From contig CM046452.1 of the NCBI GenBank assembly GCA_025506515.1, positions 70,425,580-70,489,579 of the forward strand: a stretch of DNA of 64,000 nt, in the 5' to 3' direction. The notes under the pieces are model-generated. The model was not told the origin of the DNA. It saw only the letters and a list, made by a program, of their open reading frames with translations, and made no database searches. The stretch is from Flaveria trinervia (Eukaryota; Streptophyta; Magnoliopsida; Asterales; Asteraceae). Shown here piece by piece: positions 11,883 through 22,148 of the stretch; within the stretch, counting starts at the first letter, position 1; the number at the start of each line of letters is the position of its first letter. The position numbers were made by a program, and so were the translations under genes.

Positions 11883-12680
11883 TGTAGAGATTAATAAAGA
11901 GGCTAATGCAACCTAAACATCTTAAGTCTATCCTGCATGCTGCACAAATACATCAAAGAAGAAGCTTAGGAAGTTTCACACATAACAGAAAATACTCTAA
12001 GTGTGACATCTTCCGAAGCCAAGACCAATATCTTCCGAAGCCAAACATGAAGTCTTCTGAAGCCTCAGAGACAAAGTCTTCTGAAGCTTCAAGTTCATGA
12101 AGACAGATTTCTTCTGAAGACTTTTAGTAACATGCTTTATCTAATGTACTGTTCCATAAAGCTGGACACCTTTCCGTTGCATCTCTGCAAATCACCAACT
12201 TACATGAGTTGGTGAAAAGGTCCATGCTTTTGGTAACTGTACATTGAGGTCTTGAGTCTGTAACTTTCTACTTTATGTACTTTATCGTTTTTGTAATAGA
12301 TAAGGATGTGAGCTATGGCATGTCATAGTCCCAAGTCAAAAGGCAATCTGCCTTTTGACTCTATAATTGATTTTGTTTGTGTCTAGTCAATTGTATCTAG
12401 CTGGCTTTCAAAGTATAGCCGGCTGTAGGATGTAGTATAAGTATCTCATGTTCTTGTATCTTTTAAATATGCTTTGTAACACTTGTAATAGAACATAGAG
12501 AAAGCAATATACTGCATTCTTGAAAACCATACACTTGTGTTCTTTGTCTTCTATCTCTCTTGCATTACTTGTGTTCTTAGTATCTTAACTTGGTTAATCT
12601 AGTTTACTGTTTGATCAAAGTTTGGTTAATCCCCTCTTTGTGTTGTTGTGTTGTAACTTACACCCTTCAACGATCCTGCA
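11883..12680 (+). mobile_element. 5' LTR of a copia-like non-autonomous retrotransposon
   Basis: It starts TGTAGAGATTAAT and is followed at 12683-12694 by TGGTATCAGTGC, a near match to the initiator-Met tRNA primer site. The same start recurs at 15261 after a polypurine tract, which identifies it as an LTR. A TATAAG lies near 12437. The exact right end (about 12670-12680) is uncertain because the second LTR copy is truncated. Over the 89 bases shared by the two LTRs I count about seven differences, mostly transitions. Confidence 0.75.
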
Positions 12681-12682
12681 TT

Positions 12683-12694
12683 TGGTATCAGTGC
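12683..12694 (+). other. Primer binding site (tRNA-Met type)
   Basis: TGGTATCAGTGC differs at one base from the standard TGGTATCAGAGC. It sits directly after the LTR. Confidence 0.7.
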
Positions 12695-12764
12695 TTTTTA
12701 GGCTCTTGATATAAGATCTCACCATCTTAAGATCCCTCACACACACAAATACTAAACTTTTCAA

Positions 12765-13169
12765 ATGGCAGTCATTTCCAAAACTGATATGGAAACTGGA
12801 ACCATGAACAAGTCCCCACTGATCACTCTTGATGAGTTTGACACCTGGTGTTTAATAATGGAAGGTTTCATCAGGTCTCTTGATTCAAGAATGTGGGAGT
12901 CTATTAAGAATGGACCTTTCATACCCAGCACCCCTTCTGCTACTGGTGCTGGTATGATCCCCAAAAGTGTGGCTAACTACTCTGATCAAGATAGGAAGAG
13001 AGTAGAGATAGACAGAAAAGCCATGACAACCCTTCAAACTACCCTTCCAAACTCTGTGTACAGAGGTTTCAAGAAGTGTAAAACAGCCAAGCAACTGTGG
13101 GATGCACTGAAATTGATGTATGAGGGTTCTTCTGAAGCCAATGAGAACAAGAAGGATCTCCTAAAGTAG
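12765..13169 (+). CDS. Copia-type gag fragment
   Basis: The 134-residue product has the layout of the N-terminal half of plant Ty1/copia gag (the UBN2/retrotransposon gag family). An early FDTWCLIMEGFIRSLD corresponds to the usual F-W--M-GYI stretch. It is followed by a region with DRKAMTTLQTTLP and then CKTAKQLWDALKLMYEG and ENKKDLLK near the C-terminus. Family members usually continue after LLK with QQFEKF. Here a TAG stops the frame and QFEKSLQSQNLE follows in the same frame, so the protein is cut short. The ATG at 12765 suits the family start. It would form virus-like particles if functional; the stop and the lack of pol make this unlikely without help from another element. Confidence 0.75.
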   Translation: MAVISKTDMETGTMNKSPLITLDEFDTWCLIMEGFIRSLDSRMWESIKNGPFIPSTPSATGAGMIPKSVANYSDQDRKRVEIDRKAMTTLQTTLPNSVYRGFKKCKTAKQLWDALKLMYEGSSEANENKKDLLK

Positions 13170-13219
13170 CAGTTTGAAAAGTCATTACAGTCACAGAACC
13201 TGGAAGTTCTTCAGAGAGA

Positions 13220-15219
13220 ATGGACATTGAGGACTCACCATCCTCACTTGCAATTGTGCATTCTCAGCAACCTCCTCAAGTTCACATTGATGTGGACTAC
13301 ACAGACTCCTTCATACAGAGTTTTTTTGAGGATGGGATACCAAGGGCTATGTCACCTTCACCATCTTCCAATCACATCATTGGGTGGAGGTATGACAACA
13401 TCAGGAAAGCCCTAATCATCATAAGAGTTCAAGGACAACAAGAAGTCTTCAATTTTCAAACCTTGGACTACTATAAAGGTCTGGATCTAGTCAACATGCC
13501 ACTTGTCAACCCAAGCCAATCAAGACAAGCTGACAGACTGGCTAAAAGAATCCAAGACAGGATCACTGCAGAGTTCAGCTTAAGAAGGAGACTCAGGCAA
13601 TCAGGCAATGCCATCGGTCAACTAGATGTTGAGGCAGACCCTAAGGTTAGTTTCATAGGGGAAACCTTGACTGAAGGCCCAGTGGCAGAACCTGAGAGCC
13701 CTGTCTCATCATCATCAACTACTGTAGAGATCCACTTTCCTTCTGAGACACCTGCTGGTGAAGGTGCTTCTCAACCTCTCTCTGGCCTGAGCTCAGATGC
13801 TGCAACAAGCAATGAAGGCTAAAGCTAAGTCACAAAGGTCTGTGAGTGATAAAGGGAAAAGAAAAATGACAACTGAGGAGATTGAGGAGGAGGAGAGAGA
13901 GAGAGAGGAAAAGGAGGCTAAGGGGAGAAAGTTCCTCTGCTGAGTCTTCAAGACTCATGGAGTCTGCTATCAGGGCTGCCCCCAGACCATATACTCAGAA
14001 TGATGAGTTAAGGGCAGTCAGGATAAACTATTTGCAGACTAGGAACTATGACATAGACAATGTCATTTCTCTCCCCTTAGATGAGTTGAATGAACTGGTT
14101 GACCTGGAAAGGTCAAAAGAGAAGAAGGAGGCAAAAGATGCAGAACTCCTAGTACAAGTCAAAGAAGAGAGAAGAAGAAAAAGACTGTACAAAGATATGC
14201 CTACCCTCTCCCCAGTTCAAGAAAGTCCTGTACAAGAGGATGTGATTCAACAAGAACCTCAGGTAGACAAAGAAGAAGACATGATCAAGATGATCAACTA
14301 CCTGAGTGCCACAGGCTTCTATCAGGCAGATGCACTCCTTCCCTTGTCCTATGACTATGTTGAGTTTGAGTATTTAAAGCAGCTTGAACTTGAGATAATC
14401 AAGGATAGAAAGACAACTAAGAAGAAACTAAAGGAAGAAGCTACAAAATCAAGAGCCATCATCCAAAAGAGTAAGAAGAAGTCTACTGACAGGCAGAGGA
14501 TGATGAGCTTCTTGAAGCTATATGGATTCTCTGGAAGGAGACTTGGCCCCATGTCTCTATCCACTATGGATGAGCATATTAGGGTGATCAAGCAGAAGAT
14601 CAAAAATGGAGAGCTCATTGACTTACACTCCACTCCAAGTCAAGCCCCACCTAAAGTGGAGGTTAAGGTTGAACAACCAGAGACAACACAACCTGGACCT
14701 CCTGCTGAAACTCAGCAAGCTTCATCTTCTGATCCATAGCAGGGTCAACCTCCCTCTCCTTCTGAGCCTAAGAGAGAGGAAGTCCAAACTGAGAAAGACA
14801 GTGAAGATCAATCTGGTGCTGCAGGCCAGTCTTCTCAGTTAAAATCTGGTAAGAGAAAGAAGAGGATGGCTTCTAAACCAAAGCCAAAGAAGAAGAAGAC
14901 TGCACCCTCTTCTAAATCCTAGGATGAGTCAGAACATCTTGAGATTGTGCAGCCAGAGGATGCTACATCAACTCCAATTCAAAAAGCTCCTCTAGCATCA
15001 GGAAGACCCATCTTGTCTTGGACATACACCACAAATCCAGAAAGATGGCATGTCATTAGAGATCAAGGTATTGAAGACATTTACACATGGCAAGATATGT
15101 TTCAGTTGCCTCTGCATGACCTCTTTGATATGAGAAGACACTTTGACAGCCTGAAGGACCCTGATCATCTTATAAAGAAAGGAATGATGATCATCCTAAT
15201 AAGAATTGTTAATATCTAA
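13220..15219 (+). pseudogene. Frame of unknown function in the copia-like element, replacing pol
   Basis: Two further blocks of open frame follow the gag fragment: 13220-13822 in one frame, then 13882-15219 in another. Between them the coding sense passes through a third frame in a GAGAGA-rich stretch near 13890. The second block is crossed by two TAG codons (14737 and 14920) but keeps its composition on both sides. The product would be highly charged. It is Glu/Lys-rich with predicted coiled-coil character (about 14090-14200), has a Lys-rich nuclear-signal-like patch (near 14850-14910), and ends with a segment containing SWTYTTNPERWHVI. No integrase, RT or RNase H motifs are present. I do not recognise it. 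It could be a captured host gene or an element-specific protein. Confidence 0.45.
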
Positions 15220-15250
15220 AGTTTTCTAAGTGTTTTGGTAGCATCAGCCT

Positions 15251-15260
15251 AGGGGGAGTT
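15251..15260 (+). other. Polypurine tract
   Basis: AGGGGGAGTT immediately precedes the second TGTAGAG LTR start, the position of the plus-strand primer in LTR elements. Confidence 0.7.
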
Positions 15261-15349
15261 TGTAGAGATTAATGAAGAGGCTGGTGCAACCTAAACATCT
15301 TAAGTCTATCCTGCATGCTGCACAAGTGCATTAAAGAAGAATCTTAGGA
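15261..15349 (+). mobile_element. Truncated 3' LTR of the copia-like element
   Basis: The first 89 bases match the start of the LTR at 11883. The match breaks in AGGAGTTTT, where gypsy protease sequence begins. The remaining roughly 700 bases of the LTR are absent. Confidence 0.75.
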
Positions 15350-15996
15350 GTTTTATTTCCGCTATTTTTTGTGCTAAGATGTCTGTTAATAGTAGAAATG
15401 TCAGTGAACCATTCGATGTAGAAACCGCTATTGGCAAGTCCACGAGAATTACTAATGTGATAGAGGACTGTGCCATAGAACTAGAAGGTCATTGGTTTGC
15501 TGCTAGGTTACACGTGATGCCCCTAGGTGGATTTGATGTAGTACTAGGGATGGACCGGTTAGAAACCTATGAAGCAAACATCGTATGTCGCAAGAAGACG
15601 ATTCGATTAGTTGCGCCCGATGGGAGTTTGGTTACGATTTATGGAGATCGCGTTACTACGATCCCGAAGATGATTTTGATGGTGGTGGCGGGGAAGTGCA
15701 TGAGACATGGATGTAGTTCCTACTTGGCCTACGTAAAAGATGTGGATGCGTTAGTACCGCAATTATCTGAGGTGCCAGTGGTGTGCGACTTTCAGGACGT
15801 ATTCCCGGAAGACTTACCCGGCGTGCCACCGGATCGCGAGATTGAGTTCCAAATTGATTTGATACCCGTTGCCAAATCACCATATCGATTAGCTCCAACT
15901 GAGATGAAGGAACTCATGAGCCAATTGCAGGAGTTGATGGATAGGGATTCATTCGACTGGGTATCTCTCCGTGGGGTGCTCCGGTATTGTTTGTAA
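15350..15996 (+). pseudogene. Gypsy protease C-terminal part and RT N-terminal part, decayed
   Basis: The sequence starts in the middle of a Ty3/gypsy aspartic protease domain, just after the catalytic Asp-Ser-Gly region. It corresponds to the minus-strand element's frame at about 52660. The frame includes EPFDVETAIGKSTRI and GGFDVVLGMDRLE. The linker VFPEDLPGVPPDREIEF then leads into reverse transcriptase. After about 15950 the frame shifts relative to the family (DRDSFDWVSLRG replaces the usual GFIRPS-type stretch), so the RT domain continues in another frame from 15987. Gag and the catalytic protease residues are missing. Confidence 0.85.
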
Positions 15997-16799
15997 GGAA
16001 AAAGGACAGAAGTATGCGAATGTGCATCAACTATCGAGAGCTGAACAAGTTGACGGTGAAGAATCGGTACCTGTTACCAAGGATTGATGACTTGTTTGAC
16101 CAGCTCCAAGGTGCCAGTTGGTTCTCAAGAATAGATCTACGATCTGGCTACCATCAATTGAAGGTGAAAGAACAAGACATTCCTAAGATAGCTTTCCGTA
16201 CGCGTTATGGACACTACGAGTTCCTCATTATGTCTTTTGGTCTAACTAACGCGCCAGCTGCCTTTATGGATTTGATGAATCGAGTGTGCTGGCCTATGTT
16301 GGATAGATTAGTGATTGTGTTCATTGATGATATTCTGATCTACTCAAAGAGCGAAGAAAAGCATGCCGGTCACATCAGGGAGGTGTTGGAGACATTAAGA
16401 AGGGAGAAGTTCTATGCCAAATTCTCCAAGTGCGCGTTCTGGTTGCGCGAAGTTCAATTCTTGGGTCATGTGATGAACCCTGATGGAATCATGGTGGACC
16501 CGGCAAAGGTGGAGGCAGTGATGCAATGGAAGTCTCCAAAGACGCCATCCGAGATTCGTAGTTTCTTGGGGTTGGCGGGATATTATCGAAGGTTCATTCA
16601 GGACTTTTCCAAGATCGCTTCTCCACTAACCAAGTTGACCCGAAAGGATGTAAAGTTTATATGGGGTCAAGCTCAAGAGAAAGCATTCGGGGAGTTAAAG
16701 GCAAGGTTTACTCAAGCTCCTGTCCTGTCATTACCCGAAGGAAGTGAGGATTTGGTGGTTTATTCAGATGCTTCCTACTCCGGTTTGGGTGCGTGTTAA
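15987..16799 (+). pseudogene. Gypsy reverse transcriptase core
   Basis: This 270-residue block contains the ordered RT motifs of Ty3/gypsy elements: KLTVKNRYLLPRIDDLF, then the first catalytic aspartate in SRIDLRSGYHQ, then FGLTNAPAAFMDLMN. The paired aspartates are intact in VFIDDILIYSK. FLGHVMNPDGI and FLGLAGYYRRFI follow in the connection region. It ends with YSDASYSGLGAC at the start of RNase H, where the frame shifts and TAA follows at 16797. All catalytic aspartates of RT are kept, but the frame is broken on both sides. Confidence 0.9.
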
Positions 16800-17344
16800 T
16801 GCAGAGAGGGAAGGTTATAGCCTTTGCATCCCAACAGTTGAAAGTTCATGAGGTCAATTATCCTACTCATGACTTGGAGCTAGCAGCCGTGATCTTTGCA
16901 TTGAAGATTTGGAGGCACTATCTCTACAGGACAAAGTGCACCATTTTCACTGACCACAAGAGCTTGAAGTACTTCTTCGAGCAAAAAGATCTGAACATGA
17001 GGCAGAGGAGGTGGTTGGAACTCATAAAAGATTATGATTGCGAGATCCACTATCACCCAGGCAAAGCCAACATGGTGGCTGATGCTCTTAGCCGAAAGAA
17101 GAGGCCCGAGCCAATTCGAGTGAAAGCATATCAACTGATCATGACCTTCGATGTGATGAAGCAAGTCAAAGAGTTTCAAGATGAGGCACTGAAAGAAGAT
17201 CATCTTAACTCTGAAAGGAGGAGAGGTCTGGTTGGGGAATTAGGTGAAAACACACTTAGTGTTAAAACTAGATTTGGACGGGTGTGGATTCCTCGTTTCG
17301 GGGACCTACGTGTGAGGATTATGGATGAAGCTCACAAGACTTGA
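16793..17344 (+). pseudogene. Gypsy RNase H and integrase N-terminus, decayed
   Basis: The frame resumes at the VLMQRGKV-type position and carries TKCTIFTDHKSLKYFF, with the RNase H catalytic aspartate. KANMVADALSRK closes the RNase H domain. The integrase leader follows up to DEAHKT, where TGA interrupts at 17342. The aligned codon in the minus-strand copy at about 50080 is CGA, so the stop fits a C-to-T change at CpG. Confidence 0.85.
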
Positions 17345-17829
17345 TACTCCATTCATCCTGGTGCCACAAAAATAAATCAATATGTGAAGAAAGATTATTG
17401 GTGGTCGGGTATGAAGCGTGATGTGGTGGAGTATGTGAGTAAATGCCTTACTTGTTCACAGGTGAAGGCCGAGCATCAGAAGCCATATGGGGAGATCCAA
17501 GCTTTGGATATACCGGAATGGAAGTGGGAGCACATCACCATGGATTTCATTACGAAGTTTCCGCGTACTCCGAAGGGTACGATGCCATATGGGTGATTGT
17601 CGACCGTCTGACGAAGAGTGCTCACTTCCTACCGATCCGCGAGACATATTCATCTAAGAGGTTGTCGGATCTACTCATCAAGGAAATTGTAGCTCGTCAT
17701 GGTGTGCCAGTGTCTATTGTACCTGATCGTGACACCCGATTTACATCTAAATTTTGGAAGAAATTCCACGATGCCATGGGGACGAGGTTACATATTAGCA
17801 TGGCTTATCATCCCCAAACTGATGGTTAG
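17345..17829 (+). pseudogene. Gypsy integrase zinc-binding and catalytic core, truncated
   Basis: The zinc-binding part shows the second His of HPGATK... and CLTC (H-H-C-C type). The core starts with HITMDFITKFP, carrying the first Asp. A frameshift near 17570 moves the reading to the frame with VIVDRLTKSAHFLPI and PDRDTRFTSKFW, which has the second Asp. TAG at 17827 replaces the Gln before SER, so the catalytic Glu is not reached. Sequence after 17846 is LTR, so the C-terminal third of integrase is deleted. Confidence 0.85.
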
Positions 17830-17846
17830 TCAGAAAGGATTTATTT

Positions 17847-18177
17847 ACCTTTAAAAACTAGAACTCACTCAGCAACGCTGACTTTTATACATTTTTAGTT
17901 GTCAGGTAATTATTGTTGAGGATGGAACAAGGGTGAAGCTACTCGGCAAGGAAAAACTGACATCCATTCATACTTATTATTGTTGTTGTTTTGTAATGCA
18001 ATTAAACAGTCCTTTTGTAATCAATTAAACAATAGTATATTGCTTAACAACAGTATTTTAATGAAATGAATGGTTTTTGTTAAAATGATTTCGCTGCTTA
18101 AGTTTGTAAATTAATTACGTTTAATGTATATAATGCTGTGAATGACCAACTGTGAGGTCCTGGGAACGGGGCCTTAC
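17847..18177 (+). mobile_element. 3' part of a gypsy LTR, plus orientation
   Basis: It matches the last 330 bases of the LTRs at 1185-3319 and 7377-9473, from AACTAGAACTCACTCAGCAA to GGGGCCTTACA. It follows directly on truncated integrase, so an internal deletion removed the end of pol, the polypurine tract and most of the LTR. Confidence 0.8.
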
Positions 18178-18650
18178 ATACATGCATTTTTAGCCCTAAA
18201 ATAGTTCAAAACACGTAAAAAGGGGGTTCTAGAACTCACCTTAGTAGCCTTCTTTGGGTAAGACTTTCTTCAAACCTGTTCGCTACAAGTTCACACCTAG
18301 AAACCACCAAAACACACAAAACCGAACATACAAACACGCATAAGCATACAACCGAGGCAAGGCCAGTTAAGAACACCATAAACATATAAATTCTTACCTT
18401 GAATTCAAACTTCTGCACTTGTTCTTCAAAAAAACCCAAAAGCTTTCTCTCTAATTCTCTTTCTCTCTACAATCGGCAGAAAAGGTGAAAAGTGGCATGG
18501 CATGGGTGGCCATGCTACTTTTGTAGAAAATTATAATAATTTTGTACTTTGCACACTTTCAACCCCTCAACTTAGGTTAAATGGCTTTTCTTTCTTTTTC
18601 TTCACTTTATTATTTCTTTACTAACTTTAAAAGAATAACCGGGTGTTACA
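18178..18650 (-). mobile_element. 5' part of a gypsy LTR, minus orientation
   Basis: The right end reads CCGGGTGTTACA, the inverted start of this LTR family. The stretch GGGGGTTCTAGAACTCAC matches the minus-oriented LTR near 48470. It abuts the plus-oriented LTR end at 18177 with no spacer, giving a head-to-tail inverted chimera. An ORF here is antisense to LTR leader and has no product. Confidence 0.75.
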
Positions 18651-19022
18651 TGGAAAGTGGTGATGGATGGAATGGTGAAAGGATTTTGAAATGTGTAGTG
18701 ATAATTTAATTAGAGAATTAAAACTTTACATTTAGGGTAGTTAATTTTTTGAGTTATTAATTAAAATAGGGGTAAATAACTAAATAGATTAACAAATATA
18801 TAATATATAATATATAAAAACTAAATTAAAAAATAATTCAAGCCCACCGAGCGAGCGACGAGCAAGCATACCTTTGCTCGTGCTCGGTTCATTTTCAAAC
18901 CGAACCGAGCCACTCGGTTCATTTACAACCAAGCCAAAATTCGAAAGAGCAAAAATCCGAGCTTTTTTCGAACGAGTTCGAGCGAGTTTCGAGCGCCGAG
19001 CTATTTGAACGACCCTACCATT
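18651..19022. other. Spacer with a hAT-like remnant
   Basis: At about 18840-19015 the sequence is full of GAGCGAGCGACGAGC and CGAACCGAGCC words, as in non-autonomous hAT elements. It ends near GAACGACCCTA next to the Mutator relic. No clear left terminus or target duplication was seen. Confidence 0.35.
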
Positions 19023-19450
19023 GTGTGGTGGATATGATTAGGAAATTATGTGCTTGTAGAAGATGGGAAATCAAAGGAATGTCATGCAAGCATACAGTTG
19101 CAGCTATTTGGAACAAAGTTGCCAATGGGCAATAATTTGGGTGTTAGAAAGTTGGTTGCATCTAGTTTACACATGGATAAATGGAAACAAGTTTATAGTT
19201 TCAAAATTACTTCAATTAACACCATGTCTTTGCGGGCAAAAACACAGATGCCTACAATACTATCTCCACCAACTCACCACAAACAAGTGGGGAGACCTAA
19301 AAAGGCAAGAAAGCAATCAACATTTAAAATGGATGACATCATAAAGGGAGGGAACTTGTCTAAAAATAACAGTACTGTAACTTGTGGCAAATGTTGAAAG
19401 AGGGGATATAATAGGAGGACTTGCAAAGGTCAAGAGGAACAAGGTTAGGA
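19023..19450 (+). pseudogene. Mutator-like (MULE) transposase C-terminus, decayed
   Basis: The frame from 19049 reads CACRRWEIKGMSCKHTVAAI, a SWIM zinc finger (C-x-C...C-x-H) typical of MuDR-type transposases, preceded by a VVDM-like stretch. It stops at TAA (19133). The continuation in the next frame has KLVASSLHMDKWKQVY and GRPKKARK. A zinc-knuckle remnant CGKC...GYNRRTCKG follows, itself crossed by a TGA at 19395. The catalytic DDE part is absent upstream. This is a fragment of a dead transposase, not a host gene. Confidence 0.75.
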
Positions 19451-20259
19451 TGTGTTATCTGGTTGGCATTTTGGAACATTTGTTTTAGCATGTTTGGTTG
19501 GTCTTTTGAACACTTTGGTTAAACATGTACTATCTTTTGGAACCTTGTTTTATTATGCATTCTATTGTGAACAATGTAACATTGTACTAAATGACAATGC
19601 AGGTTGTTTATGGCATTTTAAATTGTGTATGTTGTTTTTACCATATGTATGTAATGCATGTACCAAACTCAGTATAATACCAACCTCACAACTGGATCAA
19701 TTTACTCTAAAATTCTCCAAAAATATGATGTTTCCCATTAGATATCAAACCATTAGTACGAGTGCATTATTACAACTGAAGCATTACAAGTAAACATCAT
19801 AATTACAACTTAAGAGAAATTACAACCACTATGAAGCTAATCCAACTAATTATCAAACATGTCTTCCATTTTCTTTCTTTAGCTTCACTTGTTTGTAGTT
19901 TTTATTCTAGGTTGTTCTTTGCTTTAAGAAGTCCTGAAATGATGTCCATGGATCTTTCACACACTACAGGATCAAACCATCCAAAAAATCGACACTTTGA
20001 TATCAGACAAGCATAGAAACGATGACTTGGTTAACGAAAGTCCATGATGCCACGATCACTGCCTTATTTCCACAACGACAAAACACCATCGTCAGCTACT
20101 AAGGTCAATTGATGATGAAGTGGGTTTTGATGATGAAGTGATTATTGATTGTGAGCCCTAATTTTGAAATTACATCTTCATATGGGAAGGCGAAGAGGGG
20201 TTAAAAGGGTGAAATGGAAGAAATGGATCCGAAATGATAATTTTGATCTCATATGCGTG
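19451..20259. other. Probable 3' flank of the Mutator-like element
   Basis: AT-rich DNA with no convincing gene. ORFs of 113 and 61 codons lack any recognisable feature. From position and composition it is probably the untranslated end of the MULE. AAAGGACAATCCTTG near 20964, beyond the MITE, resembles the terminal part of such elements, but a left inverted repeat was not found. Confidence 0.35.
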
Positions 20260-20877
20260 TAGGGCTGGCATAACAAATCATACACGACCACGATAAGTCA
20301 TGAACACGATAAGTGTTAGACACGAACATGACACGATAAGTAATCATGTCATTTTTTCCAAACACGAACATAAACTTGTTTAGAAGCAGGTACACGATAA
20401 GATCTGTTAAGAAACATGATAAAAATCACACAATTAGTAAAACAAAAAATGACTGAAGTACATCAAAATCCTAAATATACTGTAATCTTTAGCACGATAA
20501 TCCTTGACATTTTTAAAACAAAAGTCAATAAAAAAGTCAATTTTAACTGATAACATAGTTTAAAGAGGTAATAGACAGAGTACAAAGAGGGCTCGGGCGG
20601 AGGCTAGAGACTCGGTCGGTGGTACTATGATAGTCGTATTAGATTGAAGCGGTTGGGTGAGGGATAAGGTTTTTAAATTGAACATGTGTGTTATAAACAG
20701 GTTTTAACATGTGCATTAACAAGTTAACATATGTTTGATATGTTAAGACACAATTTTTATTGTGTCTTTCATATGTCGACCTTTTAGTAACACGAAACCT
20801 GTTAAGCTCAAACATGAAACCTATTAACATCGTGTCGTGTCGTGTTAACAGGTTTGTGTTAGAAATTGCTAGCCCTA
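20260..20877. mobile_element. hAT-type MITE (618 bp)
   Basis: It starts TAGGGCTGGCA and ends TGCTAGCCCTA, imperfect terminal inverted repeats. The flanks are TATGCGTG (20252-20259) and TATGCATG (20878-20885), an 8-bp target duplication with one mismatch, as for hAT insertions. The interior is rich in CACGATAAG and CGTGTCGTGT words and has no transposase. A related copy lies at 57841-58540. Confidence 0.85.
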
Positions 20878-22148
20878 TATGCATGGCACATGACATAAGT
20901 TAACGTTTGAAATTGACGACCGTTAAGGTAAAGGACAAAACATGTAACACAACTTAAATTCAAAGGACAATCCTTGTAATTTCCTTAGTTAAAGGATAAC
21001 TACTGAAATTTGATATAAACTTAAATGACAAATTATAATTTACTCTAATTATTATGTATTTCTTTCTCTATTTTGTAACGAAAAAATATACAACCATACT
21101 TCAAATGATACATGTAATCGGATTTACTTATCCGTTTTTATAGCCGGGACCACATCCCCAACTCTCTCAAAAGTAACCCGACAACTGGAAAAACCCATAG
21201 GTTATCCTGGAGCATTTTTTTTTTTGCTCCGAGCTAGACTCAAACCCAAAATTTTATATTTAAGGTGATATACTCAAAGCAATTGAAAATGAAGAGGTTC
21301 TGGATTCAAATATCACTCTGAATATCAATATTTAAGATACAAACATAAGTTTTTACAGTCGCAAGTTTCCTTTAAATAGGTTGAGGGTGTGGCTGACTAG
21401 GAGATGAATAAATAATCTAATTTAGAGCATTCACAACTCAATACTTATTATCATCTATATAATTACACTAAAAGTTATTACTTGATCTTTCTCTTTTTTA
21501 ATAAAATGATTTTTTTATACTTTTATTATTATTATTTTTTTATACTTTTATTATTATTATTTTTTTCTCATCCACTCACAACCACTTAAAATATATTAAG
21601 AATAATATAGGATTTTAAACAGTGTTTTTTAAAAATACAAATTAAACGATAACTTTTTTATATTTTAAACTTAAAACCACTTGTAACAATAACATATAAT
21701 ATAATATAATAAATACACTTTTATCAATTTTAAAAGAGATGATGAATGGTGTTAAGATAACAACTATCTTGAAAACAAGATGGTACATATAAAAAAGAAA
21801 AAAGAAAGAAAAAAAGTGTTAGATCTATGTGTGTTCACGAGGGTGTTTTCTTTTTCGTCTTTTGTCAGTGAGGTTAAAGGAAAGAGAAATGTTTGTCGTC
21901 TTCATGAATGTGATGTTCAGAAACAAAGAAAGACAGATACGTTGCCCCCATTTTTCACTATTTAATATATCCTCCATTGATACCCTTTTTCTATTTCTAT
22001 TTCTATTTGATACCCACCCACACCACCAAATAATATGCTCAACACCCACCTTCTTCACCCTCACATCTCCCATCTCTTGCACCCTCCTCCTTCATAGCCC
22101 CACCTCAACACAAAAAGCTTCTGCAACACTTCAATTCAAACTATTTCA
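20878..22148. other. Intergenic region and promoter side of the gene at 22149
   Basis: AT-rich, with a direct repeat of a TTTTTATACTTTTATTATT unit near 21510-21565. The last 150 bases are CT- and CA-rich and probably hold the promoter and 5' leader. TATTTAATATA near 21959 is a possible TATA element. No other gene was seen. Confidence 0.4.
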
